Shown: positions 7,263-15,570, counted from the stretch's first letter. The stretch: 64,000 nucleotides of DNA from Pseudomonas sp. KBW05 (GCF_003852405.1 NZ_QAJM01000020.1:62001-126000), one strand, 5' to 3'. Numbers and translations are program-made. Notes: generated by a model from the sequence alone, not told the origin.

Positions 7263-9974
7263 ATGGCTTCTATTCAGGTGGATGGTGAGGACAAGACCGC
7301 AACGATCAGCGACTGGGCGATTCGCTGGAGCGACAAACACAAAGCCATGGAACTGACCTGTCACTTCCCCTCCCAGAAAAAATACACCCGCCCGCTCAGT
7401 AACTGCCAAGTTTCGCCCACCCGCGAACTGACCAATGTATTGCTGCAAAAGCCCGGCAGCATGATCGCCACGCCCATTGCCAAGGCTACGATTTACGGCG
7501 AGCGTTATGCCATCGTGCATTACCCGGGCGCCGAAAAGCCCTATGTCTATAAGATGGACGGCATCACGTTTACTGCCCCGACATCGATGAAGGACACGCC
7601 GGTCTTCCGCTATTTGACTACCGTGGCGAATGCCCGACAGAGCCATGCTGAGTCGAAGACTGATCGTGAAATCGCCAGTAATGTGGTGCGCCAGCTCGAA
7701 AAACTGCCCGCTGTCTCGGGCACTGCCTTGCAGGCCTATTGTACGGGGCGCAACGGTACGCTCGCGCCGGGTCAGGGCTTCATCTATCCGTTCGGGCTCA
7801 ACGAGAGTCAGCTTCAGGCGGTCGAGCGGGCGTTCAGCGCGCAAGTCAGCGTGATCGAGGGCCCACCAGGGACCGGCAAGACCCAGACGATTCTCAACAT
7901 CCTCGCCAATGTTCTGTTACGTGGTCAGACGGTAGCGGTGCTGTCCAACAACAATGCTGCCGTGGAAAACGTCTACGAAAAGCTGGAGAAATATGGCCTT
8001 GGCCACTTGGTCGCCAAGCTTGGCAACAAGGACAAGCGTGAGGCCTTTTTCGCTGATCTGCCTGCATGGCCATCAAGCGCGCCCGAGCCAGCACCGTCCC
8101 TGGATGAGATCCAGGCCTTGCTGAGCCGCTTGAAGCAGTACCTGCAAGACCACAACCGGGTTGCACAACTGCAAACCGAACTGGACGAGTTGGTCATCGA
8201 GCGGCGCTACCTGCAGCAGTGGCAGGCAGAAAATGATGTGCAGGCCACAGGCTCGCTCGACAAGTACGGGCTGACACCGCGTAAAACTGCGGACCTCATG
8301 GCTTACCTGGCTTACCTCGGCGAGCAGCGCATTCAACTCAAAGACCGCATCGAGTTACTGTTCAAATTCAGAATCTTTCGCACCAAGCCATTCGCCGAGG
8401 GAGAGGGGCGTTTTGCTGTTTTCCATGCACTGCAGATGCATTACTACGACAAGTCGCTACGGGACAAGGAAGCGGAGCAGCGGGCGTGCCGTGAATCGTT
8501 GGCACGCGGGAATTTCACGACCCTGCTGAAAGAACTGACAGCAGCATCGATGCACCATTTGAAACACCACCTGCAACTTCAGGTACCGCCGTCGGACAGC
8601 TTTGATGTCAAGACTTACTGCCGACATTTCGATGCCTTCGTGCTGCGCTTTCCCATCCTGGGCAGCGGCACGCACTCGATCGTCAATTCGATCGCGCCGG
8701 GAGCGGTTCTCGACTACGTGATCATCGACGAAGCCTCGTTGCAGGACATCGTGCCGGGCATCCTGCCATTGGGCTGTGCAAAGAATTTAATCGTCGTTGG
8801 AGACAACCGCCAGTTGCCGCATATCCCTGTGGCATTAGGGCTCCAAGCGCCCGCCGAAGCATACGATTGCGAGCACTACAGCCTGCTGGATTCGTGCATT
8901 GCAGTGTTCCAGGACGCGTTGCCCAGAACCCTGCTGAAAGAGCACTACCGCTGCCATCCCAGGATCATCCAGTTCTGCAACCAGCAGTTCTACGATAACG
9001 CACTGGTGCCGATGACCGAGGACAAGGGCGAAGCGGCCCTACGCCTGGTAGTGACAGCCAAGGGTAACCATGCCAGAAAGAACACCAACCTACGGGAGTT
9101 AGACTCCTTGCTGAAGGTGCTTGAGGATGAAGGGCAGCCGGTTGGACTGGACAGTGAAGGTCGCGGTTACATCGCCCCGTTTCGGGCGCAAATCAATCTT
9201 GCCGACACGCATTTGCCGACGGATTTCGTCAAGGACACCGTACACAAGTTTCAGGGGCGCGAATGCGAGGAGATCGTCTTCTCCACGGTGCTGGACAAGA
9301 AGCGCTACAACCAGATGCGAACACGCCTGGATTTCGTCGACGACCCACACATGATCAACGTGGCAGTTTCGCGGGCCAAACATCGCTTCACCTTTGTGAC
9401 CGGCGACGAGGTGTTCACTGACAACAATGGCCACATCGCCGCGCTGATCCGCTACATCAGCTACTACGCGCAGGACGAGCAGATCGTACGCGCGCCGGTG
9501 GTGTCGGCATTTGACTTGCTGTACCGCGAGTACGACCAGTCTTTGGCACGCTTGGACGCCCGCCTGCGGCCTGAGGACTCGCGCTACAAATCCGAGCAGA
9601 TCGTGGCACAGTTACTGCGCGAAGCGCTGTCGGTACCGGCGTGCCAGGGGTTGAAGTATCACACACAGATCCAGCTGGATAAGGTTGCATCGTTGAGCAG
9701 CCTCGACTGGACGGCGCCCCAGCAGGCGTTCATGAAACGCGCTAGTTGCGATTTCGTGATCTATTTCAAAGTGGGCAAGAAACCGATAGGGGTGATCGAG
9801 GTCGATGGTGGCTACCACGACCAACCCATACAGGCAGCTCGGGATGCCATGAAAAATGAGATTTTGGCTAAAAGTGGTATTCCTATTTTGCGGCTGCGGA
9901 CAGTAGAGAGTGACATAGAGCGCAGAGTTGGCGAATTTATCGAACAGTGGGCTAGCTCTGCGCATGGAGCATAA
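7263..9974 (+). CDS. Superfamily I (UPF1/DNA2-like) helicase with C-terminal DUF2726 nuclease-like domain
   Basis: About 903 residues. The ATG at 7263 sits 9 bases after aggga; in-frame ATGs at 7257 and 7191 are alternatives. Walker A is VIEGPPGTGKTQTILNILAN (residue ~200), motif II is YVIIDEASLQDIVP, motif III VGDNRQLPHIP, motif IV-like YRCHPRIIQFCNQQFY, and motif VI INVAVSRAKHRFTFVTGDE. The last ~170 residues form DUF2726: a Glu in the helix YKSEQIVAQLLREAL, then CDFVIYFKVGKKPIGVIEVD, a D-x(n)-ExD pattern resembling PD-(D/E)XK or Vsr-like nucleases. Helicase-nuclease fusions of this type process DNA and often occur in defence loci. That role is inference here. Confidence 0.88.
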   Translation: MASIQVDGEDKTATISDWAIRWSDKHKAMELTCHFPSQKKYTRPLSNCQVSPTRELTNVLLQKPGSMIATPIAKATIYGERYAIVHYPGAEKPYVYKMDGITFTAPTSMKDTPVFRYLTTVANARQSHAESKTDREIASNVVRQLEKLPAVSGTALQAYCTGRNGTLAPGQGFIYPFGLNESQLQAVERAFSAQVSVIEGPPGTGKTQTILNILANVLLRGQTVAVLSNNNAAVENVYEKLEKYGLGHLVAKLGNKDKREAFFADLPAWPSSAPEPAPSLDEIQALLSRLKQYLQDHNRVAQLQTELDELVIERRYLQQWQAENDVQATGSLDKYGLTPRKTADLMAYLAYLGEQRIQLKDRIELLFKFRIFRTKPFAEGEGRFAVFHALQMHYYDKSLRDKEAEQRACRESLARGNFTTLLKELTAASMHHLKHHLQLQVPPSDSFDVKTYCRHFDAFVLRFPILGSGTHSIVNSIAPGAVLDYVIIDEASLQDIVPGILPLGCAKNLIVVGDNRQLPHIPVALGLQAPAEAYDCEHYSLLDSCIAVFQDALPRTLLKEHYRCHPRIIQFCNQQFYDNALVPMTEDKGEAALRLVVTAKGNHARKNTNLRELDSLLKVLEDEGQPVGLDSEGRGYIAPFRAQINLADTHLPTDFVKDTVHKFQGRECEEIVFSTVLDKKRYNQMRTRLDFVDDPHMINVAVSRAKHRFTFVTGDEVFTDNNGHIAALIRYISYYAQDEQIVRAPVVSAFDLLYREYDQSLARLDARLRPEDSRYKSEQIVAQLLREALSVPACQGLKYHTQIQLDKVASLSSLDWTAPQQAFMKRASCDFVIYFKVGKKPIGVIEVDGGYHDQPIQAARDAMKNEILAKSGIPILRLRTVESDIERRVGEFIEQWASSAHGA

Positions 9975-10029
9975 ACACTGGGCTAGAAGCTGTAGCGCCT
10001 GATTTCATTTTTGAGGGGTTTCAGTATTA

Positions 10030-10170
10030 ATTAATGTCGAGATCGTCGCACCGATCATCCAGAAAGTTGATCAGGCTGGTTTTGCGCTGTATCTGGAGTG
10101 CAAAGACATCTGGTACCAGGCTGAACACCTAGAAGTGGGTCAGCGCGAATTCATCATGAAGCTATTATAA
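10030..10170 (+). pseudogene. Truncated copy of a VOC-family gene (paralogue of 13374-13805)
   Basis: The translated stretch VAPIIQKVDQAGFALYLECK followed by DIWYQAEHLEVGQREFIM aligns without gaps to the middle of the intact VOC protein at 13374-13805 (VAPIMQKLEQAGFALYLECK). At the base level roughly four in five positions match. The 5' half and the C-terminal end are missing: the reading frame leaves the homology after Phe-Ile and stops at TAA 10168. The remnant lies between the helicase gene and the orphan gene at 10181, so it marks a rearrangement or insertion junction. Confidence 0.85.
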
Positions 10171-10180
10171 GGAAATTAAG

Positions 10181-11131
10181 ATGTGGGTAGATAACATTCA
10201 AGTGGGTATAGACTTGGCCACCAGCGTGACCATTTTAATTGCGGTGGGCACGTTCTGGGTAAATGCCATCAAAGAGCGAAAAATTGGAGTGGCCGACAGC
10301 GCCAGGTCAACGATAATAGAAAACATAAATATCTCCATCACTGACATGGCGAAATCATTCAATTCATTCGTTATGTTGAACACGTCAATTGAGAAGAAAA
10401 TAGACGTACCTTTAAGTCAAGGTGATGAGTATTTTGCTGAGTATTTGAAAATCGAAAAAAAGGCAGCGAAAGAAATTGCCGAGCTGTTTAGAAAAAGCAT
10501 ATCCGCCATGGGTGAGTTTTACGAGAAAGGAGAGATGCTGAAGTATACAATTTTCCCTTCTTTATATTCTATTGGTGACGAAAGTGAAGCGGTAGATATA
10601 ATTAAAAAAGAAATCAGCGATGTCATGGACTCTTACAATGAGAGTAACAGGACTTACTTGTCATACCTGGAGTCGGTTCTGGCGCTGAATGCAGGGCTTG
10701 AACAGTTCAAGGGCGAGGGTGCAGAAATTTCATATTCAAAAATAGCAAATGATATGAGTCGCATCGTGGACGACAGTGATCATTTCTTGTTTTTAAAAGC
10801 ATTCATCGAGGATGAGGACATAGACAGCTTTCAAGCTTCAATGGCCAAGAGCATCGCCGACATGACCGACGGCGAAAAGAAAATACGCGTATCTCTCATT
10901 GAAACAGTCTTGTCATTTATGCAGGCAAACCCTGAACTTGTAATCGCTCATGCTTTGGAAGCTCTCAGCTTCAAGCTTCAAGAAAACAGAACGCAATGCA
11001 AGGAATTTTTAATCACGCTAAGTGCCGTGTCCAGCAAGATGCAGCAAAGGTCCGGTAATTTTTCAGTGAAAAAAGCATACGAAGACTTGAGTTCGGAGAA
11101 GTATTTCGATACCCGAGGCACAATAAGATAA
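10181..11131 (+). CDS. AT-rich orphan, membrane-anchored coiled-coil-like protein
   Basis: A 316-residue protein that I do not recognise. Residues ~8-29 (VGIDLATSVTILIAVGTFWV) form one membrane segment. The remainder is a soluble, charged, mostly helical region with repeated Lys/Glu-rich stretches. The RBS aaggaaa lies 6 bases before the ATG. Base composition is clearly more AT-rich than neighbouring genes, and codons such as ata, aga and aaa are frequent, which points to horizontal transfer. It lies ~200 bases after the helicase-nuclease on the same strand, so a functional link is possible. It could be a phage or defence membrane component, but no domain supports a specific role. Confidence 0.7.
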   Translation: MWVDNIQVGIDLATSVTILIAVGTFWVNAIKERKIGVADSARSTIIENINISITDMAKSFNSFVMLNTSIEKKIDVPLSQGDEYFAEYLKIEKKAAKEIAELFRKSISAMGEFYEKGEMLKYTIFPSLYSIGDESEAVDIIKKEISDVMDSYNESNRTYLSYLESVLALNAGLEQFKGEGAEISYSKIANDMSRIVDDSDHFLFLKAFIEDEDIDSFQASMAKSIADMTDGEKKIRVSLIETVLSFMQANPELVIAHALEALSFKLQENRTQCKEFLITLSAVSSKMQQRSGNFSVKKAYEDLSSEKYFDTRGTIR

Positions 11132-11144
11132 GTGTTTGTGAACA

Positions 11145-11176
11145 CCGAGAAAACTCTGCATGCGGAGTCTTCTCGG
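11145..11176 (+). terminator. Stem-loop after the orphan gene
   Basis: ccgagaaaactc pairs with gagtcttctcgg (11 of 12 positions) around an 8-base loop. No strong T-tract follows, so termination is likely but not certain. Confidence 0.55.
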
Positions 11177-11253
11177 GGAGCCGACTCTAGTTTTGTAAGC
11201 CCGTAGATGAGTCAATCGTTTGCGCGTGTTGAAACGCGGCCTTTAGGCTCGAT

Positions 11254-11292
11254 AGCCCGGTTTCCTGTATCAGGAAGTCGGGCTTTTTATTT
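11254..11292 (+). terminator. Rho-independent terminator
   Basis: The stem agcccggtttcctg / aggaagtcgggct is followed by tttttattttta, a good T-rich tail on the plus strand. It ends transcription of the orphan gene. It overlaps the 3' end of the convergent gene at 11270-11593. Confidence 0.75.
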
Positions 11293-11593
11293 TTATTGCA
11301 CGTGAGTCTTTAGTTAGTCCTACCAGCTCAGTCGCCAGGCCAGCCGCTTCTTGCCGATAGACTTTGTCCCAGACACCTGACCAGTCATCAGGCCTTCCCT
11401 CATCGTCCCATTGCGCCAACGCCAGCCCGTTGATGATCTCCAGCTCGAACCAGACACGCTGCCAAGCGACGGCGTCCTGGACCAAAGCACTGTCTTGCCA
11501 CAGGAACTCGGTTTGCGCGACAAAAGCCGACCATGCAAACAGATCCTCTGATGCTCGTTCGCCGAGCGATATCCAGTAATTCCTGACACCCAA
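11270..11593 (-). CDS. Conserved small hypothetical protein (107 aa)
   Basis: The start is a TTG at 11593 with a strong RBS (aaggag, 9 bases upstream). The protein is rich in Trp and acidic residues (WISLGERASEDLFAWSAFVA, WDDEGRPDDWSGVWDKVYRQ) with no signal peptide or membrane segment. I do not recognise the family. It starts 11 bases after the lipoprotein gene on the same strand, so the two form an operon. Acidic, Trp-rich proteins of this size are sometimes immunity proteins, but there is no direct evidence for that here. Confidence 0.6.
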   Translation of the reverse strand: MGVRNYWISLGERASEDLFAWSAFVAQTEFLWQDSALVQDAVAWQRVWFELEIINGLALAQWDDEGRPDDWSGVWDKVYRQEAAGLATELVGLTKDSRAIKIKSPTS

Positions 11594-11604
11594 TTAACGA
11601 CTCC

Positions 11605-12207
11605 TTATAAAACATCCACGCCCGGATAAAGCTCCGCAGGCGGATGGTAATCGGAATCCTCGAAGCGGCTATTGCTGTAATGGGTTTTCGCCGTCGGCCC
11701 TTCACCCTTGTAGGTCACCTGCGAGTTTGGCGTGAGATGCCAGCCGTCGCCATCCTTATCGCGCTCGATCAGCGACGGGTACAGCGTACAGGTGCCGGCC
11801 GAACCCGATGTCAGCCGGAACTGGTAAAAACGCCCAGCCTGGGGCGTGAACTTCGCCGTGACAGAGCAGGATTGCGTGCGCGCCCCCTCCCAGAACATGC
11901 CCACGTGGGTTTCGATGCCGGGTCTGACCCGCGTTTCGTAATAGTCCGACGTGAGATTTTGCCCGGCTTTGGGCATTCCCTCATCCTGCGTAAGGGTGAA
12001 CGGCAGTGGCCCACTGCGAATGACACCGCCCGAACGTATGCCGTTTTGGTATTGGTACAGGTCGGCATGCTGCGTAAAGTTGACGATGCGTACCCAGGCG
12101 GGGTTGGGCTCGTTTGCAGGTGCTGTGAAGTAATCGGTGTGAGGGAAATACTGGCAGCCGGCGAAAAACGGCAGGGCCAGCAGGCAGAGTGCAGGGCGTA
12201 TCGACAT
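11605..12207 (-). CDS. Putative lipoprotein
   Basis: A 200-residue protein. The start at 12207 gives MSIRPALCLLALPFFAGCQY, a signal peptide ending in a lipobox (FAG-Cys). An earlier in-frame start would add 13 Arg-rich residues and spoil the signal. The mature part is soluble, with paired cysteines (TQSCSVTAKF and SAGTCTLYPS) that may form a disulfide. It is likely anchored to a membrane facing the periplasm. It is the first gene of a two-gene operon with the 107-residue protein. Function unknown. Confidence 0.7.
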   Translation of the reverse strand: MSIRPALCLLALPFFAGCQYFPHTDYFTAPANEPNPAWVRIVNFTQHADLYQYQNGIRSGGVIRSGPLPFTLTQDEGMPKAGQNLTSDYYETRVRPGIETHVGMFWEGARTQSCSVTAKFTPQAGRFYQFRLTSGSAGTCTLYPSLIERDKDGDGWHLTPNSQVTYKGEGPTAKTHYSNSRFEDSDYHPPAELYPGVDVL

Positions 12208-12291
12208 GGAGCGTGTCCTTTTGCGGCGTCGGGGTAGAGACCACAAGAAAGGGCGTGCATTGCAAGACCGGTAAAATTTCGCCAGGAATTG

Positions 12292-12696
12292 TCAGGTGTC
12301 ATCCGCGACGTAGTAGAGAATATATCCGGAATACGCGAGAGAACCGGCCGCGACTTCTGCCTTGAAGCACTCGGTGAGTGCAGCCTCATCGGCAAAACCG
12401 TACGCCGACAACCTGTCGCCGGCAAAACCGGCAAGTCGCCATGCGTCGAAGCCATCGATCTCACCCCGGGCCCCAAAGTCAAAGTCGACTGTGCCTGTGG
12501 GCAGGTGAACCGCGCAGCCATAGCCGTGCTTGAAGTAACGCACACCGCCTTCCAACTCGCCGCGCTGAGGAATGTCAGTGCCCACCCAATCGGTATTGGT
12601 TGGGGGGCGGGGGATACCGGACCGCTGCAGCAAGTCCACAGCGCTCGCAACGCTTGCTTGGTAGTCGCTGATTAAAAGGGCGAGTGGGTTATTCAT
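12292..12696 (-). CDS. DUF6896-like domain protein (134 aa)
   Basis: The central stretch GGVRYFKHGYGCAVHLPTGT followed by VDFDFGARGEIDGFDAWRLA matches, as I recall it, the conserved core of the DUF6896 family (HGxGCxVxxxxGxVDFDFG...IDGFDxWRL). The protein is cytosolic and acidic with no membrane segment. Such small proteins are often found in polymorphic-toxin and immunity neighbourhoods, but no toxin gene is visible beside it. The family assignment is from memory and is tentative. Confidence 0.6.
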   Translation of the reverse strand: MNNPLALLISDYQASVASAVDLLQRSGIPRPPTNTDWVGTDIPQRGELEGGVRYFKHGYGCAVHLPTGTVDFDFGARGEIDGFDAWRLAGFAGDRLSAYGFADEAALTECFKAEVAAGSLAYSGYILYYVADDT

Positions 12697-12810
12697 GCAG
12701 TTCCACGTTCAAAACAAGTAATTGGAGGGGCAGCGTTGGGCTGCTTGTGTTGAAAAAGTCGGTGTTGATACGCTCATCCATTCTAGACGGTGGGTTCAGG
12801 GTAAAGGCTC

Positions 12811-13221
12811 ATGTTGACTAGTTTGAATCATCTTACGTTGGCGGTTGCGGACCTCTCTCGCAGTGTCGAGTTTTACCGTGCGCTTCCTGGCGTTAAATTG
12901 GCCGCTCGCTGGGAAGCGGGCGCTTATCTTTCCCTCGGTGATCTCTGGCTGTGTCTGTCTCTTGATGAGAACCGAGTGTCGGAGCAACAGCCGGATTACA
13001 CCCACTACGCGTTTTCGGTGGAGCAGGACGATTTTGAGGAAGTCACCGCTTGCTTGCGGCGTCTTAAGGTTATCGAGTGGAAATCCAATTCGAGCGAGGG
13101 TAACTCGTTTTATTTTGCAGATCCCGATGGGCATCGCCTGGAAGTGCATGTCGGCAACCTGGCTTCCCGGCTTGAACAATGCCGACGCCAGCCGTATGCG
13201 GGTATGGAGTTCTTTGACTGA
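12811..13221 (+). CDS. fosA: FosA fosfomycin glutathione transferase
   Basis: A 136-residue VOC-fold enzyme closely resembling the Pseudomonas aeruginosa FosA pattern: [20 protein letters not shown] at the N-terminus, DYTHYAF, then [19 protein letters not shown]. The Mn(II) ligands His7, His65 and Glu111 are all present. Residues that hold fosfomycin and K+ also appear conserved: Thr9, Trp46, Lys91, Ser95, Ser99, Tyr101 and Arg120, counting by hand. It adds glutathione to the fosfomycin epoxide. It lies alone on the plus strand, followed by a REP element and two further VOC genes. The length equals the family norm within one residue. Confidence 0.93.
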   Translation: MLTSLNHLTLAVADLSRSVEFYRALPGVKLAARWEAGAYLSLGDLWLCLSLDENRVSEQQPDYTHYAFSVEQDDFEEVTACLRRLKVIEWKSNSSEGNSFYFADPDGHRLEVHVGNLASRLEQCRRQPYAGMEFFD

Positions 13222-13237
13222 CCGTTATTGGCCAACC

Positions 13238-13290
13238 GTGGGAGCGGCAGTGCGACGATTCGACTTGCCCGCGATGGCGGTGGATCAGTG
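13238..13290. repeat. REP element with internal insertion variant
   Basis: gtgggagcggca...acttgcccgcgatggcggtg is a gtgggagcgggcttgcccgcga-type REP interrupted by gtgcgacgattcgac (13250-13264). The same 15-mer, reversed, interrupts the REP at 47255-47269. Confidence 0.7.
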
Positions 13291-13373
13291 AAGCCTGTAT
13301 CAAGACACGTGTTGTAGTCTTGGCGTCATCATGCCCGCAGACCGAAAGACCCTTGTGAAATGGAAGTCATCTA

Positions 13374-13805
13374 ATGTTCGAACGCAATAAACTGGTGCCA
13401 GAGTTAATGGTAACCAACCTGGAGAACAGCCTGAATTTCTGGGTTTCATGCCTGGGATTCAACGTGGTTTATCAACGCCCGGAAGACGGATTTGCCTACC
13501 TTGATTTGAGCGGCGCTCAAGTCATGCTAGAGCAGGTTGACCCCAGCGCGGGCCAATGGCTGACCGCGCCGCTCGCCAAGCCGTTTGGCAGAGGCATCAA
13601 CCTGCAGATTGATGTTGAGGCCGTCGCACCGATCATGCAGAAACTTGAACAGGCTGGATTTGCGCTGTACCTGGAATGCAAAGATACCTGGTATCGGGCG
13701 CAAGATCTGGAAGTAGGCCAGAGCGAATTTATCGTTCAGGATCCTGATGGTTATCTCGTCAGGCTGGTACAGCGGTTGGGCGAGCGACCGGCTTGCGCAA
13801 TCTGA
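13374..13805 (+). CDS. VOC family protein (bleomycin-resistance-protein-like)
   Basis: A 143-residue single-chain VOC protein. The two beta-alpha-beta-beta-beta units are visible as KLVPELMVTNLENSLNFWVS (first strand/helix) and GFALYLECKDTWYRAQDLEV, then EFIVQDPDGYLVRLVQ as the closing strand. This is the bleomycin-binding-protein type, which sequesters a ligand rather than catalysing. There is no His at the first metal position, consistent with a binding role. A truncated paralogous fragment lies at 10030-10170. The ligand is unknown. Confidence 0.85.
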   Translation: MFERNKLVPELMVTNLENSLNFWVSCLGFNVVYQRPEDGFAYLDLSGAQVMLEQVDPSAGQWLTAPLAKPFGRGINLQIDVEAVAPIMQKLEQAGFALYLECKDTWYRAQDLEVGQSEFIVQDPDGYLVRLVQRLGERPACAI

Positions 13806-13839
13806 TCAACACGCACGTCGTTTCAACAGGAGGCCGGCA

Positions 13840-14295
13840 ATGGATCTGAAGTTCAGTCACGTAGATGTACTGGTCAATAATCTCGAAGAAGCCTGCGCTT
13901 ACTACGCGCAGATACTGAATGCCAGGATATCCAAAACCCTCGTCTGGGAACGAGGTGGCCTGCACGTGCGCTATGCGATTGCGCTGATCGGTCAAGAGCG
14001 TTTCATGTTGGTCCAGCCATTGGCGGGGAACCTGAAGGAGCTATTGGACGCCTCGGGAGAAGGGATGATTTATCGGCACTGCTATTCGACACCGGATATC
14101 GAGAAGGCCTACGACGAACTGATGGCCGCCGGTGTTCAGCCAGAAGACGAAAACGGAAAGCCATTGGCTCGGGCGAACCTTCAATCGCCGTCGGGAGCAC
14201 GGATTATTTGGCTACCTAAGCGCTTTGGGCAGTTCTCTATCGAAATCCTCGAAGACAAAGCGCTGGAGGCGTTTATAGCGGCAGCGTTTTCTTGA
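13840..14295 (+). CDS. VOC family protein (glyoxalase-like)
   Basis: A 151-residue protein starting MDLKFSHVDVLVNNLEEACA, with a strong RBS (aacaggagg) just upstream; an earlier in-frame start is disfavoured. The His at position 7 sits where VOC enzymes bind metal, and the C-terminal GQFSIEILED carries a Glu at the last ligand position, so it may be a metalloenzyme unlike the preceding gene. The middle region (FMLVQPLAGNLKELLDASGE) resembles methylmalonyl-CoA epimerase/glyoxalase-like members. It begins 34 bases after the preceding VOC gene and is probably co-transcribed with it. Confidence 0.8.
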   Translation: MDLKFSHVDVLVNNLEEACAYYAQILNARISKTLVWERGGLHVRYAIALIGQERFMLVQPLAGNLKELLDASGEGMIYRHCYSTPDIEKAYDELMAAGVQPEDENGKPLARANLQSPSGARIIWLPKRFGQFSIEILEDKALEAFIAAAFS

Positions 14296-14320
14296 GTATC
14301 TGATACAACGCAATCCAACT

Positions 14321-14354
14321 GTGGGAGCGGGCTTGCCCTCGATGGCGGTGGATC
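14321..14354. repeat. REP element (gtgggagcgggcttgc type)
   Basis: gtgggagcgggcttgccctc followed by gatggcggtggatc, a degenerate single REP in the short gap between a VOC gene and an AT-rich orphan. Confidence 0.75.
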
Positions 14355-14379
14355 AGCAACAAGCAAGGTAAATTTCGCG

Positions 14380-14802
14380 ATGAAAAGCTGGATAGCTAAT
14401 ACGAAAATTAATGCACTGTTAGGTGCTGATTCTCAAAAAATTGATGGAGTAAAGGTAAGGCGGACCCTTATAGAATACTGCGAAAGGTATCAAGAAATTT
14501 ATCCTTTTGACATTCTGGAAGCTCCACTTGAGTTTCTGAAAAACAACGTAAATTCAGATAGTCAATACAGGGAGATGCGAGCCCTGCTTAGGGCTGCTGC
14601 TGAAGAATATTGCATTAGTTTAAACGAGATAGCCGATGCTCTTCTTGACCTGATAGACACTCATACCCTTACTGCCGACCAAGCAAAAAAAATCATCAAC
14701 CACGTTTTCGAAGCTTTTTCCTGCAACGAAAGCCCCGAAGATTTCATTCCGAGAGAGGATACCTATTTGTGCAAAAACCTATTTGCGATTACCACTAGCT
14801 AA
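14380..14802 (+). CDS. AT-rich hypothetical protein (140 aa)
   Basis: A mostly helical soluble protein (MKSWIANTKINALLGADSQK; AEEYCISLNEIADALLDLID) with no signal peptide, membrane segment or recognisable domain. AT content is higher than in flanking genes, suggesting recent acquisition. It is a single-gene unit: a REP lies upstream and an imperfect palindrome downstream, before the convergent GNAT gene. I do not recognise it; small helical proteins with Cys near the C-terminus are too generic to assign. Confidence 0.6.
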   Translation: MKSWIANTKINALLGADSQKIDGVKVRRTLIEYCERYQEIYPFDILEAPLEFLKNNVNSDSQYREMRALLRAAAEEYCISLNEIADALLDLIDTHTLTADQAKKIINHVFEAFSCNESPEDFIPREDTYLCKNLFAITTS

Positions 14803-14871
14803 CAAATGGTTGAAACCACTAGCCTTGCTCATAATGACGAGTCCGCAGGGGAACAAAAAAGCGCAAAAAAA

Positions 14872-14906
14872 GGACAGATTTATTGCTGAAAAAATCAATC
14901 TGACCC
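14872..14906. terminator. Imperfect palindrome between convergent genes, possible bidirectional terminator
   Basis: cagatttatt pairs with aatcaatctg (9 of 10) around an A-rich loop, preceded by an A-tract. It lies between the stop codons of two convergent genes. A similar sequence occurs at 17834. Confidence 0.5.
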
Positions 14907-14910
14907 CCTG

Positions 14911-15384
14911 TTAGCGTTCAGCCGGAACACACTGACGAACATAATAATTGTCGAATTCAGCACTTTCGATGAGTTGGAAGCCATGGCGGATATAAAAGCG
15001 ATTCGAAGCGCTTTCTTTGAGAGCACCCACTTTAATCGGGAGCGCAGCCGCATCCGCCTCTTTGAAAATCTGTGCAAGAACAGCAGACCCTACACCTGAT
15101 CCTTGCGCGCTCGGTTTCACATACAAGTGGTCGAGCCAGAGTTCATTATGGTGATGCGTGACCACTATAAAACCAACCCTCTGTCCAGCTACCTCGATGT
15201 AGCGTGTGTTGCCAGCGTCGAATCCGTCAGTGAACCGCTCGCGCGCGCGCACTGGATCAAATCGCCCAACACGCTCCAGACTTTCGCGCATGGCCTCGAT
15301 TCGAATGGCTACAAGGTTATCCAAGTCGCTTTGTTGAGCCAGGACCAAAATGATTGGGGAGTTTTGATTGGATGGGACGGGCAT
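14911..15384 (-). CDS. GNAT family N-acetyltransferase
   Basis: A 157-residue acetyltransferase when started at the ATG 15384 (MPVPSNQNSPIILVLAQQSD), which has ggag 7 bases upstream; a longer in-frame start exists at 15531. The acetyl-CoA-binding motif A is WLDHLYVKPSAQGSGVGSAV (with QGSGVG) and motif B is KESASNRFYIRHGFQLIESA. The acceptor is unknown. It is convergent with the AT-rich orphan and starts about 190 bases downstream of the HD hydrolase stop. Confidence 0.87.
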   Translation of the reverse strand: MPVPSNQNSPIILVLAQQSDLDNLVAIRIEAMRESLERVGRFDPVRARERFTDGFDAGNTRYIEVAGQRVGFIVVTHHHNELWLDHLYVKPSAQGSGVGSAVLAQIFKEADAAALPIKVGALKESASNRFYIRHGFQLIESAEFDNYYVRQCVPAER

Positions 15385-15570
15385 ATTTGCGCTCCAACTA
15401 TCATCCAGGGTGGCCAGTATCGGTAGATTTTTCACTTGCTCGGCAATGCGGCTTTGCGCGACCGTCGGCTTTTGGCCAGAATCGGACGCTCCACGAAACC
15501 CTAGCAAGAGTCCACGGTGTTCGGTGTGCAAAGTCAGTTGAAACGCGTGCCCAGCAAGGTTGCTGCTGAT

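Noticed and set aside
10036-10056. Third occurrence of the gtcgaatcgtcgcac-like block
   Set aside because: gtcgagatcgtcgcaccgat differs by an extra base and is part of the VOC homology, so the resemblance is a coincidence.
10181-11131. Possible chemoreceptor or phage tail-measure relation of the AT-rich orphan
   Set aside because: Only one membrane helix and generic charged helices are present; no HAMP or signalling hairpin and no phage neighbours support it.
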